DNA of 64,000 nucleotides from Salipiger mangrovisoli (lineage in GTDB: Bacteria; Pseudomonadota; Alphaproteobacteria; Rhodobacterales; Rhodobacteraceae), in assembly GCF_015223355.1 (NCBI RefSeq), contig NZ_JADFFK010000006.1, positions 124,001 to 188,000 on the forward strand, given 5' to 3'. Under the pieces are notes generated by a model that saw nothing but the letters and a program-made list of their open reading frames with translations, was not told the DNA's origin and did no database searches. This document shows, in pieces, positions 17,262 to 24,694 of this stretch (position 1 is the first letter of the stretch; every line of letters starts with the position of its first letter). A program made the position numbers and the translations under genes.

Positions 17262-18041
17262 ATGGGTAAACGGATGCGTAGCGGGGACATTCTGCGTTTA
17301 ATCTGGCGGGAGGGCGTGGCTCTTCCGGAAGTGGAATTCGGGGTCAGGTTTCAAATGGCGCTGACGGCGATCCTGCCGGTACAGGCAGAGACCCTGATGG
17401 CTCGCGGCGACTGCAGGCATCCGCTTGTCATGGCCGACGAGCTGGAATTGGCCCCTGCATTGCCACTCGGCGACGTGCTCGTCGAAGAGCTGCCGCTCGA
17501 TCTGCCTTATGGCACGATGGTGGTGATGCTGCCTGTATCGGGCGTCTCGTTTTCGCAGCTCCTGGGTGAAACCGTTGCCGAAGCGCTGCTGCTGGCACAG
17601 AGCCTTGGCGGTGTGCCGATGGAGCATGAGACCGACGCGCTCTACATCATGGCGCATGCGGCGATGCGCCGAGCCGCCGCACTTGGTCGTGAAGGACATG
17701 AAGTTGAGCCGCAGGGCTTCTGCCGCGGTCTCGGGCGGAGCCTGTCGCGCCACTGGCTGGCCGAGCGCAGGCCGCTTTTGCCCGATCCCATGCTCTTCTC
17801 GCGGTCTGATTTCCTTTGGCAGCGGCAGCTGGCGGTGTATCTCGCGGACCTTGATCCGGGGTTCTCCTCGCCCGATCCGCTGCTGGTTCCAGAGGATCTG
17901 CTCAGCGTCTCCGATACACCGCTTCGCCTGAGCGACTGGGTCAGCCGCACAGAGACCATGCTGCGTGCGGTCATGGGCGCGCCAGAGCGCGAGTATATGC
18001 CGCTAAAGGCGAGTTTTGCTGCTCGATTTAACCTTCAGTAA
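17262..18041 (+). CDS. Uncharacterised protein upstream of the flagellar sigma factor
   Basis: 259 residues from ATG 17262; a start 12 bp later is equally possible. No family is recognised. The protein is soluble-looking and Leu-rich, without signal peptide or membrane helix. It has short conserved-looking parts such as MVVMLPVSGVSFSQLLGE and a C-terminal DWVSRTETMLRAVMG. Codon use matches the neighbours, so it is probably real. A role in flagellar regulation or assembly is suggested only by its place between motB and the sigma factor/fliK/flgD genes. Confidence 0.6.
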   Translation: MGKRMRSGDILRLIWREGVALPEVEFGVRFQMALTAILPVQAETLMARGDCRHPLVMADELELAPALPLGDVLVEELPLDLPYGTMVVMLPVSGVSFSQLLGETVAEALLLAQSLGGVPMEHETDALYIMAHAAMRRAAALGREGHEVEPQGFCRGLGRSLSRHWLAERRPLLPDPMLFSRSDFLWQRQLAVYLADLDPGFSSPDPLLVPEDLLSVSDTPLRLSDWVSRTETMLRAVMGAPEREYMPLKASFAARFNLQ

Positions 18042-18042
18042 A
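18028..18042 (+). promoter_or_regulatory. Near-CtrA box before the sigma-factor gene
   Basis: TTAA-CCTTCAG-TAAA matches the CtrA consensus TTAA-N7-TTAA in seven of eight positions and lies 76 bp before the sigma-factor start. It overlaps the stop region of the preceding gene. The same TTAACCTTCA string occurs at 14994. Confidence 0.45.
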
Positions 18043-18082
18043 TCATTATATTCTTCCTGATATCAAAGAATTGTGTTTACTT

Positions 18083-18100
18083 ATTCTTGCAGGCAAGAAT
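18083..18100 (+). promoter_or_regulatory. Perfect CAAGAAT inverted repeat before the sigma-factor gene
   Basis: ATTCTTGCAGGCAAGAAT is an 18-bp perfect palindrome, 17 bp before the sigma-factor start. It is the most symmetrical copy of the CAAGAA motif found in front of several flagellar operons here. Its position close to the start fits an operator, or an mRNA hairpin that would sequester the ribosome site. Confidence 0.5.
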
Positions 18101-18117
18101 GAGTTGGGCGTTTCTTC

Positions 18118-18867
18118 ATGATGTCCATGACGTACCAGGCAGCGATGCGCGAGCCGTTCCTCGACATAGAGCAGGAGCGCAGGGCCATTTGCAGCTGGCA
18201 GGATAGCGGGGACCGCAAGGCCCTCGAATTGTTGCTGCGGTCGCACGCACGGCAGGCGTGGTCGCAGGCGGCGCGGTTCACCGACAACCCGGTGCACCTC
18301 GAGGATTTGGCGGCGGAAGGCTTCCTCGGGCTCATCAAGGCCGCCGACTGCTTCGATCGGCAGCAGGAGGTGCGCTTCTCGACCTATGCCGCATGGTGGG
18401 TGATGAACGGGATTTCCGGCGCGCTGGCGCGGATCAAGGCGGTGATCGACATTCCTGCGCGCACCTATCTTGACGCGCAGACAGGCAAGCTGTCCGAGGA
18501 AGAGCGCGCGCGCATCCGCATGGCGACCCACGGGATCATCGCGCTCGACGGGGGTGAAGATGATGAGGACGGGCGTCCGCGCGATATCCTCGTCTCGGGC
18601 GAACCCGGCCCCGAAGAGCTTGTGACGCTGGAAAGCGAGCGGGCGATGCTGACCCGGCTGCTGGCGGAGGCGCTCGAGCCGATGACCCCGGAAGAAGCCG
18701 AGGTGATCCGTCGGCGACGCCTGCAGCCCGACCCCGAGCCCTTCGGCAGCATCGCACGCGATCTCGGCGTGTCGCAGGACCGCCTGCGCCAGGTTGAGAA
18801 GCGCGCCATGCTGCGGCTTCGGCGCAATCTGATCGACAAGGGGTTCTCTCGGGCGGTGCTGACATGA
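18118..18867 (+). CDS. Sigma-70 family factor, divergent RpoH-like, in the flagellar cluster
   Basis: 249 residues. Region 2 is clear (EDLAAEGFLGLIKAADCFDRQ, split here by one residue from VRFSTYAAWWVMNGI), and region 4 ends with the HTH DLGVSQDRLRQVEKRAMLRLR. The spacing resembles RpoH, but the RpoH box (QKKLFFNLR in the family) is absent, so it is not a normal heat-shock sigma. Its stop overlaps the start of fliK (ATGA), so it is cotranscribed with fliK and flgD. It probably directs RNA polymerase to flagellar promoters in place of, or beside, FliA; this is inference. No strong ribosome site is seen and the start could also be ATG 18121 or 18127. Confidence 0.8.
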   Translation: MMSMTYQAAMREPFLDIEQERRAICSWQDSGDRKALELLLRSHARQAWSQAARFTDNPVHLEDLAAEGFLGLIKAADCFDRQQEVRFSTYAAWWVMNGISGALARIKAVIDIPARTYLDAQTGKLSEEERARIRMATHGIIALDGGEDDEDGRPRDILVSGEPGPEELVTLESERAMLTRLLAEALEPMTPEEAEVIRRRRLQPDPEPFGSIARDLGVSQDRLRQVEKRAMLRLRRNLIDKGFSRAVLT

Positions 18868-20195
18868 TCAATTTGCTGACCGCGCTTGGCGCACCGAATG
18901 CCAGCCAAGCAGAAGCGAAGGGAACCGAGAAGCCGGCCGAGGGAGAGACGCCCTTTGCCGGGCTTCTCGCCTTGCTTGGCGGCGGAAAGGATGCTGGCAC
19001 TGACAGCGTGGAAGAGACCGGCGACGGCGTTTCCGACCTGCTTGCGCAGGCGGGCGCGGCGCTCGCGGATCCCGATCTTTCCGAGGAGGAAATCGCCGCA
19101 GTCCTCGCCCCGGTGATCGAGCAGATCGGCACGGCGCTTGCCGCCGATCCGGTGCTGCTGGACAAGGCCAAGGCATTGGTCGCCAAGCTTTCCGAAACGC
19201 TGGTGGAGGCGGGGCCAGAGGCCGAGGAGCTCTCCTGGCGCGATCTGTCGAAGGGACTGGCCGATCTTCAGGCCGAGCTTTCGGGCGCGGAAGAGGAACC
19301 GGGGGACGAGGCGGCGCTGGCCGCCCTAATGCAGCTGGCGCTTGTGACCGCGGAAGAGGTGGCACCGACCTTTGTTCCGGTCCCCTCGGGGCTGGGACAA
19401 CTGCTGAGCCTGCCTCTGCGAGACACATCACAAGTGGTCGAGGTCGCGCCTGGCGACCAGCAGCCTGAGCTGCCCGAGTTTGCGTCGGATGGCCTCGGCC
19501 GGAGTGCGCTCACAGAGGGAGAGGGCGCATTCCCGGGAACCGCGGAGGACGAGGGCGATGCGCGCGCCGCGCTCCCGCGCGCCGAGGCCCGCCCGGTCGC
19601 GGGCTTCGCCCTGGCCGCGCCACCTACGGCGGCGCACGGCGCAGACCAACTCCCGCCGCCGGGGCCGCTTCAGGTGCAGGCTGCGCCGCTTGGTCCGGTG
19701 TCGGCAACGCCGCTCGCGGCCAGCGCGATGGCGGCCTCGCAGCTTGCCGGTGCTGCGCCGCAGGTGGCGGCGCAGGGGCAGGACGTGCTGGGCCAAATTC
19801 GCGCCAGCTCAAGCGCCGAAGGCAAGATCAATGTCGAACTGAAGCCCGAGGGATTGGGCAAGGTCGAGATTTCCCTGACGCCGGACGAGGCGGGCAGGAT
19901 GCAGGTGGTCGTGCGCGCCGATCAGGCCGCTGTGCTGAGCGCCCTGCGCGCCGATCGCGACGGGCTCATGGCCCTGCTTCGCGACGCCGGGCATGCGGTC
20001 GAGGACGGCGCACTCAGCTTCGCCGACATGGACGCTCAAGGCGGTGCCCAGGGGCGCGGGCAAGGGCAGGACGGTGCGCGTTCAGGCGGTTTCACAACCT
20101 ATGGGACCGCCAGTGCCGAGGCCGCGCGCGCCGAGAGCGGCGCAACGACTCAATCGCTCGCGCTGCCCGTGGGCAGCGTCGACCTCAGGATTTGA
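18864..20195 (+). CDS. fliK: Flagellar hook-length control protein FliK
   Basis: 443 residues, low-complexity and rich in Ala, Glu, Gly and Pro through the first 310. A conserved C-terminal Flg_hook domain follows (about residues 315-385) with INVELKPEGLGKVEISLTPD and VVVRADQAAVLSALRAD. This is the usual FliK design: a flexible ruler that measures hook length and a C-terminal part that switches FlhB specificity. The start overlaps the sigma-factor stop, and flgD follows 15 bp later. Confidence 0.9.
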   Translation: MINLLTALGAPNASQAEAKGTEKPAEGETPFAGLLALLGGGKDAGTDSVEETGDGVSDLLAQAGAALADPDLSEEEIAAVLAPVIEQIGTALAADPVLLDKAKALVAKLSETLVEAGPEAEELSWRDLSKGLADLQAELSGAEEEPGDEAALAALMQLALVTAEEVAPTFVPVPSGLGQLLSLPLRDTSQVVEVAPGDQQPELPEFASDGLGRSALTEGEGAFPGTAEDEGDARAALPRAEARPVAGFALAAPPTAAHGADQLPPPGPLQVQAAPLGPVSATPLAASAMAASQLAGAAPQVAAQGQDVLGQIRASSSAEGKINVELKPEGLGKVEISLTPDEAGRMQVVVRADQAAVLSALRADRDGLMALLRDAGHAVEDGALSFADMDAQGGAQGRGQGQDGARSGGFTTYGTASAEAARAESGATTQSLALPVGSVDLRI

Positions 20196-20210
20196 CGGGA
20201 ACAGAACACA

Positions 20211-20885
20211 ATGGCCATCGATCCCTTTGGGACCACCAGCGTCAGCACGACGCCCAGTTCGTCCAGCAGCTCGATGAGCCAGCTGTCGGAGGACTACGAA
20301 AGCTTCATCACGCTGCTGACGGCGCAGATCCAGAACCAGAACCCGCTCGAGCCGATGGACAGTACCACCTTCATCTCCCAGCTCGCTCAGCTGAGCCAGG
20401 TGGAGCAGTCGGTGGCGACGAACGCCAACCTCGAAGGCATTTCGGACCAGCTGGCCTCGATGGGGGCGATCACCGGCCTGTCGCTGATCGGGCGTTCGGT
20501 GGTGACCGCCACGGATGAGGTCGTGCTGGCCGAGGATGGCGGGTCGGCCGAGATGTCCTACTATCTCGCTGCCGAGGCGGACAGCGTGACCCTGACCGTC
20601 ACGGCCGAGGACGGCACCGTGCTGCGCACATATGGCGGTCTGGATACCACCGCTGGGGCGCGGCACGCCGTGGGCTGGGATGGGCTGGACTACGAAGGCC
20701 TGCCGCTGCCGGCAGGCGGCTACACCATGGCGCTGACGGCGCTCGATGCCGAGGGCAGCACGATTGCCTCGCAGACCTACGCGCCGCTGAAAGTTCAGAG
20801 CATGACATATGAAAACGGTCTCGCCACGCTCCACCTGGAGAATGGCGAGACCGTGCTTGCCGGTCTCGTCGAAGAGATCATCTAA
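20211..20885 (+). CDS. flgD: Flagellar hook-assembly scaffold FlgD
   Basis: 224 residues. The N-terminal signature is YESFITLLTAQIQNQNPLEP followed by MDSTTFISQLAQLSQVEQS, and the C-terminal half is a beta-rich FlgD Tudor/FnIII-like region (GWDGLDYEGLPLPAGGYT). FlgD caps the growing hook and is removed when the hook is complete. It is the last gene of the sigma-fliK-flgD unit; a strong terminator lies just after it inside the opposing gene. Confidence 0.96.
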   Translation: MAIDPFGTTSVSTTPSSSSSSMSQLSEDYESFITLLTAQIQNQNPLEPMDSTTFISQLAQLSQVEQSVATNANLEGISDQLASMGAITGLSLIGRSVVTATDEVVLAEDGGSAEMSYYLAAEADSVTLTVTAEDGTVLRTYGGLDTTAGARHAVGWDGLDYEGLPLPAGGYTMALTALDAEGSTIASQTYAPLKVQSMTYENGLATLHLENGETVLAGLVEEII

Positions 20886-20889
20886 GCGC

Positions 20890-21537
20890 TCAGGTGCGCG
20901 GCACGTCGGCCTTCACCAGCGACAGGAACAGGACTTCGGAGACATCGTCTCCGAAGTCTTTTTTCAGGTCCTCGGACAGCTCCTGCGAGAGCTTGCCGGT
21001 GTCGATGCTCACGCCTTTCATCGACCGGCCATCGGCGGCGCGATGCATCGAGGTCAGGATGGCATCGCGCAGGCGCGAGGCATTCTCGGGGATGTTGAAG
21101 TTCACCGCGGTGTTGATGTCGCGCATCGCCACGCCGACTTCCGAAACCACGTAGGTGATGCTGTCGGCGCGATAGACCGGCACCGAGATCTTGCCCAGTG
21201 ACACGATGCTGGAATCGGTCGCGCGATCCTTGGTCAGCATCCCCTGCGCAGCGGCGGGCTTATGGGCGATTTCGGTTTCGGCTTCAGGTCCTGCCGACGT
21301 CTGGGCCTGGTCGAGGTGCTGCGGACGCCCGGTGTCGCCGTCCGCTTGTGGAGCGGTGGTATGCTTTGGGCCATGCGTGGCAAGATCGTCAAGGATCTGC
21401 TCCGCTTCGGAAGGCCCGGCTTCTGCCGTTTGCTCTTCCAAATTCTGCGCAGCGGGGGCCAGGACATGCCCGGCACCATAGCCGACGGCCCCGAAGATCA
21501 GGGGCAGCGCGGCCAGGGCGATGTATGATTTCTTCAT
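20890..21537 (-). CDS. FliL-like membrane-anchored protein following flgH
   Basis: 215 residues. One N-terminal membrane helix (IALAALPLIFGAVGYGAGHV) is followed by a long Ala/Glu/Pro/Gln-rich linker and a periplasmic domain. The end of that domain (NASRLRDAILTSMHR, then LSEDLKKDFGDDVSEVLFL) follows the FliL pattern LRD-IL...L--L-KELN--L----V--VLF. It is not the main FliL, which is at 42099. It lies 84 bp after flgH, on the same strand, and is convergent with flgD. A second FliL-type protein could act on the stator or basal body; this is inference. The family call rests on a short match. Confidence 0.6.
   Translation of the reverse strand: MKKSYIALAALPLIFGAVGYGAGHVLAPAAQNLEEQTAEAGPSEAEQILDDLATHGPKHTTAPQADGDTGRPQHLDQAQTSAGPEAETEIAHKPAAAQGMLTKDRATDSSIVSLGKISVPVYRADSITYVVSEVGVAMRDINTAVNFNIPENASRLRDAILTSMHRAADGRSMKGVSIDTGKLSQELSEDLKKDFGDDVSEVLFLSLVKADVPRT
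20932..20964 (+). terminator. Strong plus-strand terminator inside the opposing gene's 3' end
   Basis: GACTTCGGAGAC (20932-20943) pairs perfectly with GTCTCCGAAGTC (20947-20958) over an ATC loop and is followed by six T. It lies 47 bp after the flgD stop and within codons of the FliL-like gene, where it encodes KKDFGDDVSE on the other strand. It should end the sigma-fliK-flgD transcript. Confidence 0.8.
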
Positions 21538-21621
21538 AACGAATCCCGCAGTTTCTCTGTCAGGGTCCGTAATGACGCGCGATTCGGGCTATTTTTTCGT
21601 CAAATCACGGCGTTATTCGGG

Positions 21622-22386
21622 TCAATAAGGCAGAATAACGTCCATGACATCTTCGCCGTATCCCCGTGTCTGCTGTCGGCTGACCGATCCGCGGCCGCCA
21701 TAGGAGATGCGCGCCTCCGCGATCTTGTCGTAGGGAATGGCGTTGCTGCGGTCGATGTCCTGCGGCCGGATGATGCCGGTGACGCGCAGTTCACGCAGTT
21801 CCTCGTTCACCTTCACCTCCTGGCGACCGGCGACGACGAAATTGCCATTCGGAAGTTCCTGGACCACCAGGGCGGCCATGCGCAACGAGATCATCTCCTC
21901 GCGGTCGATCGAGCCCGAGCCAGAGGCGCCGGTCTTCGAGGTGATGTCGACGATGTTGTCGCCCGATGGCAGGTCCTCGGGGCCGACACCGGGCAGGATC
22001 TTGTCGATCTGGGTGCCGTAGCCGAAGAAGGAGGGGAAGCCGAGCGTCGAGTTGCCGCTGCGGCTGCGGTCGGATTCATTGCTGAGCGAGGCGGTGTCGT
22101 CGATCTCGACCAGGATGGTCAGGATGTCGCCGATCTGCGTCGCCCTCTGGTCGCCGAAGAACCCCGAAGAGCCGCGTTCCCAGAGCGACGCACCCTCGGC
22201 GCGATAGGGGATGCGGTCGGGCTTGGGCGGCGGCATGGGAATGTTCACGCTGCGCGCCTCGGCGAGCGTCTGCGGATCGAGCCCGACACGGCTGACCTCG
22301 GGGTCGCGGTCGAAGGCGGGAGAATTGCAGCCAGCCAGCAGGGCCAGCGCGGAGGCGGCCATCAGGCCATGACGGAGCGGGGTCAT
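21622..22386 (-). CDS. flgH: Flagellar L-ring lipoprotein FlgH
   Basis: 254 residues with a lipoprotein signal peptide (ALALLAGC, Cys20). Family-typical segments include SLWERGSSGFFGDQRATQIGD and the C-terminal VKVNEELRELRVTGIIRPQDI. FlgH forms the outer-membrane L ring around the rod. Its ATG overlaps the flgA stop by 4 bp. Confidence 0.96.
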   Translation of the reverse strand: MTPLRHGLMAASALALLAGCNSPAFDRDPEVSRVGLDPQTLAEARSVNIPMPPPKPDRIPYRAEGASLWERGSSGFFGDQRATQIGDILTILVEIDDTASLSNESDRSRSGNSTLGFPSFFGYGTQIDKILPGVGPEDLPSGDNIVDITSKTGASGSGSIDREEMISLRMAALVVQELPNGNFVVAGRQEVKVNEELRELRVTGIIRPQDIDRSNAIPYDKIAEARISYGGRGSVSRQQTRGYGEDVMDVILPY

Positions 22387-23042
22387 CGGATCACCTCTAC
22401 GAGGCCCTCTCCGCGCGCAACCGCGACGAGGGGGGTATTGCTGACGAGATTGACGATGCGCACGTCCTGCCCGCGGTGGGCATCGGTGAGCGCGCGGCCG
22501 GGAGCGGTCACCACAAGCCGGCCATCGTCGTAAAGAATGTTCACCTTGTCGCCGCGGCCGATCACCAGCGGCTGCATCACAGACTGGGTCATCACCGGGC
22601 GGCCCTGTGCCAGCATCCGCCGCACCTGCATGCCGTCGAGCTTTGCCTCGTCGACGATGGTGAAGGCACCGACGCGGCTGAGTGGCATCTCGACGGTCTT
22701 GATGTCGGTTGCGCCGATCACCTCGCCGGGCATCAATCGCCGGGTGGGGACCGGCAGCGTCTGTGTTGCGATGACGAAGCCCTGAAGCCGGTGGGTCACC
22801 CCCTCTTCGGTCAGCGCATTGGCCAGGAACTGGCCGCTGTCGCGGTCCATCCAGAAGGCCGAGATGGTTTCGGCATCTTCGATCTGCGTGCCCTTGAAGC
22901 GGACGCGCAGATTGGCTTCGGACGGCAGTGCCGCGCCCCAGTTCATACGCGCCTGCTCTTCGATGAGCACATCCGGAGACTCTGCCATCGCGACAAGCGG
23001 CGCCAGGGTCAACAGGGCGAGAAGGCAGGCGAAACGGGACAT
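22383..23042 (-). CDS. flgA: P-ring assembly chaperone FlgA
   Basis: 219 residues with a signal peptide (cut after PLVAMA) and a C-terminal SAF domain (VPTRRLMPGEVIGATDIKT, then MLAQGRPVMTQSVM). FlgA is a periplasmic chaperone for the P-ring protein FlgI, which is encoded 8 kb away. It sits between flgG (5 bp gap) and flgH (overlap) in the flgF-G-A-H operon. Confidence 0.93.
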   Translation of the reverse strand: MSRFACLLALLTLAPLVAMAESPDVLIEEQARMNWGAALPSEANLRVRFKGTQIEDAETISAFWMDRDSGQFLANALTEEGVTHRLQGFVIATQTLPVPTRRLMPGEVIGATDIKTVEMPLSRVGAFTIVDEAKLDGMQVRRMLAQGRPVMTQSVMQPLVIGRGDKVNILYDDGRLVVTAPGRALTDAHRGQDVRIVNLVSNTPLVAVARGEGLVEVIR

Positions 23043-23046
23043 GACG

Positions 23047-23832
23047 TCAGCGGATTTGGTTGGCGGCCGACATCATCTGGTCAGCGGTTTCGATCGCCTT
23101 CGAGTTCATCTCGTAGGCGCGCTGCGCCTGGATCAGGTCGGTGATCTGGCGGATGATATCGACGTTGGAGCTTTCCAGGTATCCCTGGCGCAGGATGCCG
23201 ACGCCCTCGTCACCGGGGGTGGCCGGGATCGGGTCACCCGAGGCCACGGTGGCCTGCAACAGGTTGTTTCCCATCGGGCGCATGCCGGCATCGTTGACGA
23301 AGGTGGTCAGGGTCAGCTGGCCGACCTCGACCGGGGTCGTGTCGTTGCCGACATAGGCGCTGACGATGCCGGTCTCGCTGATCGAGACCGACACGGTGTC
23401 GTCCGGCAATACGATGCCCGGATCGATCTCGAAGCCCTGCTCGTTGACGATCTGCCCCTCGGCCGACAGGCGGAACGAGCCGTCACGGGTGAAGGCCTGG
23501 GTGCCGTCGGGCATGTTGACGGTGAAATATCCACGTCCGTCGATCGCCATGTCGAGCTGGTTCTCGGTCTGCGCCAGCCCGCCCTGGGTGTTCAGCCGCA
23601 CGGTGCCAGCGGTGCGCACGCCGAGGCCGATGTCGAGGCCGGTCGGACGGGTGTTGCCTTCTTCGGCGGTCACCGCGCCCTCGCGGGTGATGTTCTCGTA
23701 GATCAGGTCGGTGAAGCTCGCCCGCGAGGCCTTGAAGCCCGTGGTGTTGGCGTTCGCGATGTTGTTGGAGATGACGTCGACGTTGGTCTGCTGCGCCATC
23801 ATGCCGGTAGCGGCGATTCCGAGTGCCTTCAT
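23047..23832 (-). CDS. flgG: Flagellar distal-rod protein FlgG
   Basis: 261 residues, the exact usual length. It begins with the rod/hook motif MAQQTNVDVISNNIANANTT followed by GFKASRASF and ends with the matching C-terminal helix (SNVDIIRQITDLIQAQRAYE). The internal segment MAIDGRGYFTV is typical of FlgG. It is the second gene of the flgF operon, 13 bp after flgF. Confidence 0.97.
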   Translation of the reverse strand: MKALGIAATGMMAQQTNVDVISNNIANANTTGFKASRASFTDLIYENITREGAVTAEEGNTRPTGLDIGLGVRTAGTVRLNTQGGLAQTENQLDMAIDGRGYFTVNMPDGTQAFTRDGSFRLSAEGQIVNEQGFEIDPGIVLPDDTVSVSISETGIVSAYVGNDTTPVEVGQLTLTTFVNDAGMRPMGNNLLQATVASGDPIPATPGDEGVGILRQGYLESSNVDIIRQITDLIQAQRAYEMNSKAIETADQMMSAANQIR

Positions 23833-23845
23833 GGTCGTCCCTTCC

Positions 23846-24592
23846 TCAGCTGTTCCGGATCCGGCTCAGCATGTCCTTTTTCAGATCGTCATCCGATTGC
23901 ACCAGGTTCAGCGACTGCTGATAGGCCTGCTGGATCTCGATCAGCCGCGTGACCTCGGTCACCGCCTGCACATTGCTCATCTCGACGGCGCCCTGGATGA
24001 CCTGGGTGGTCGACTCGTCCGGGATCAGCCGGGCATTCCCATCTTGGGGCATGAACATGCCGCCGCCCGAGCGTCCGAGACTCTGGCGGTCGGGCAGGGT
24101 GAAGACGCCGACCTGGCCCAGCACCGCGCCGTCGGCAGAGGTTATCACCCCGTCGTTCGAGATGCTGACGGTCGAGGCCTGATCTGGCGGCAGCACCATC
24201 GGCGCGCCGCCCGCGTCAAGCAGCTGCGCGCCGCTCGCGGTGATCACCCGCCCCTCGGCATCGAGAACGAACCCGCCATCGCGACCGAATGCGGTTCTGC
24301 CATCTGACGTCTGATAGCCGAACCAGCCATCGCCGCTGAGGGCGAGGTCCAGCGCATTGCCGGTCGGCATGATCGCGCCCGAGCTGTTGTCGACATAGGA
24401 GCCGCGATCGAGCACGTAGTTGGTGCCTTCACCCGCAAGCGCGGCGTCGTCTTTTTGCAGGTAGGTCTCGAACAGCACCCGCTCGGCCTTGAAGCCGGTG
24501 GAGTTCGCATTGGCAATGTTGTTCGAGGTCACGTCGATCTGCCGCTCAAGAGCGGTCAGCCGGGAAAGCGCGACGTAGATAGAATTATCCAT
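23846..24592 (-). CDS. flgF: Flagellar proximal-rod protein FlgF
   Basis: 248 residues with the N-terminal motif RQIDVTSNNIANANSTGFKA, the middle LALSGDGWFGYQ and a C-terminal helix EVTRLIEIQQAYQQSL. It heads the minus-strand operon flgF-flgG-flgA-flgH-fliL-like. In many relatives fliI, flgB, flgC, fliE and fliQ precede flgF; here they are absent and a divergent gene starts 100 bp away. Confidence 0.95.
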   Translation of the reverse strand: MDNSIYVALSRLTALERQIDVTSNNIANANSTGFKAERVLFETYLQKDDAALAGEGTNYVLDRGSYVDNSSGAIMPTGNALDLALSGDGWFGYQTSDGRTAFGRDGGFVLDAEGRVITASGAQLLDAGGAPMVLPPDQASTVSISNDGVITSADGAVLGQVGVFTLPDRQSLGRSGGGMFMPQDGNARLIPDESTTQVIQGAVEMSNVQAVTEVTRLIEIQQAYQQSLNLVQSDDDLKKDMLSRIRNS

Positions 24593-24620
24593 GCAAACGG
24601 CCTATTAATATTTGCTCGAT

Positions 24621-24633
24621 CATTCTTTTCTTG
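24621..24633 (-). promoter_or_regulatory. CAAGAA motif before flgF
   Basis: On the minus strand the sequence CAAGAAAAGAATG lies about 30 bp upstream of the flgF start, within the 102-bp region divergent to the TPR-like gene. It is a tandem of the CAAGAA/AAGAAT core found before other flagellar operons. Confidence 0.35.
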
Positions 24634-24694
24634 ATGATGATGCGTGTTTTGCTAAGATAACGCAAGCATAATGATGATGAAGCGGGCATAAGCG

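Noticed and set aside
21611-21640. CGTTATTC/GAATAACG hairpin at the flgH stop as a terminator
   Set aside because: The stem is AT-rich with a 14-nt loop and no U tract, and the FliL-like gene follows on the same strand; too weak to call.
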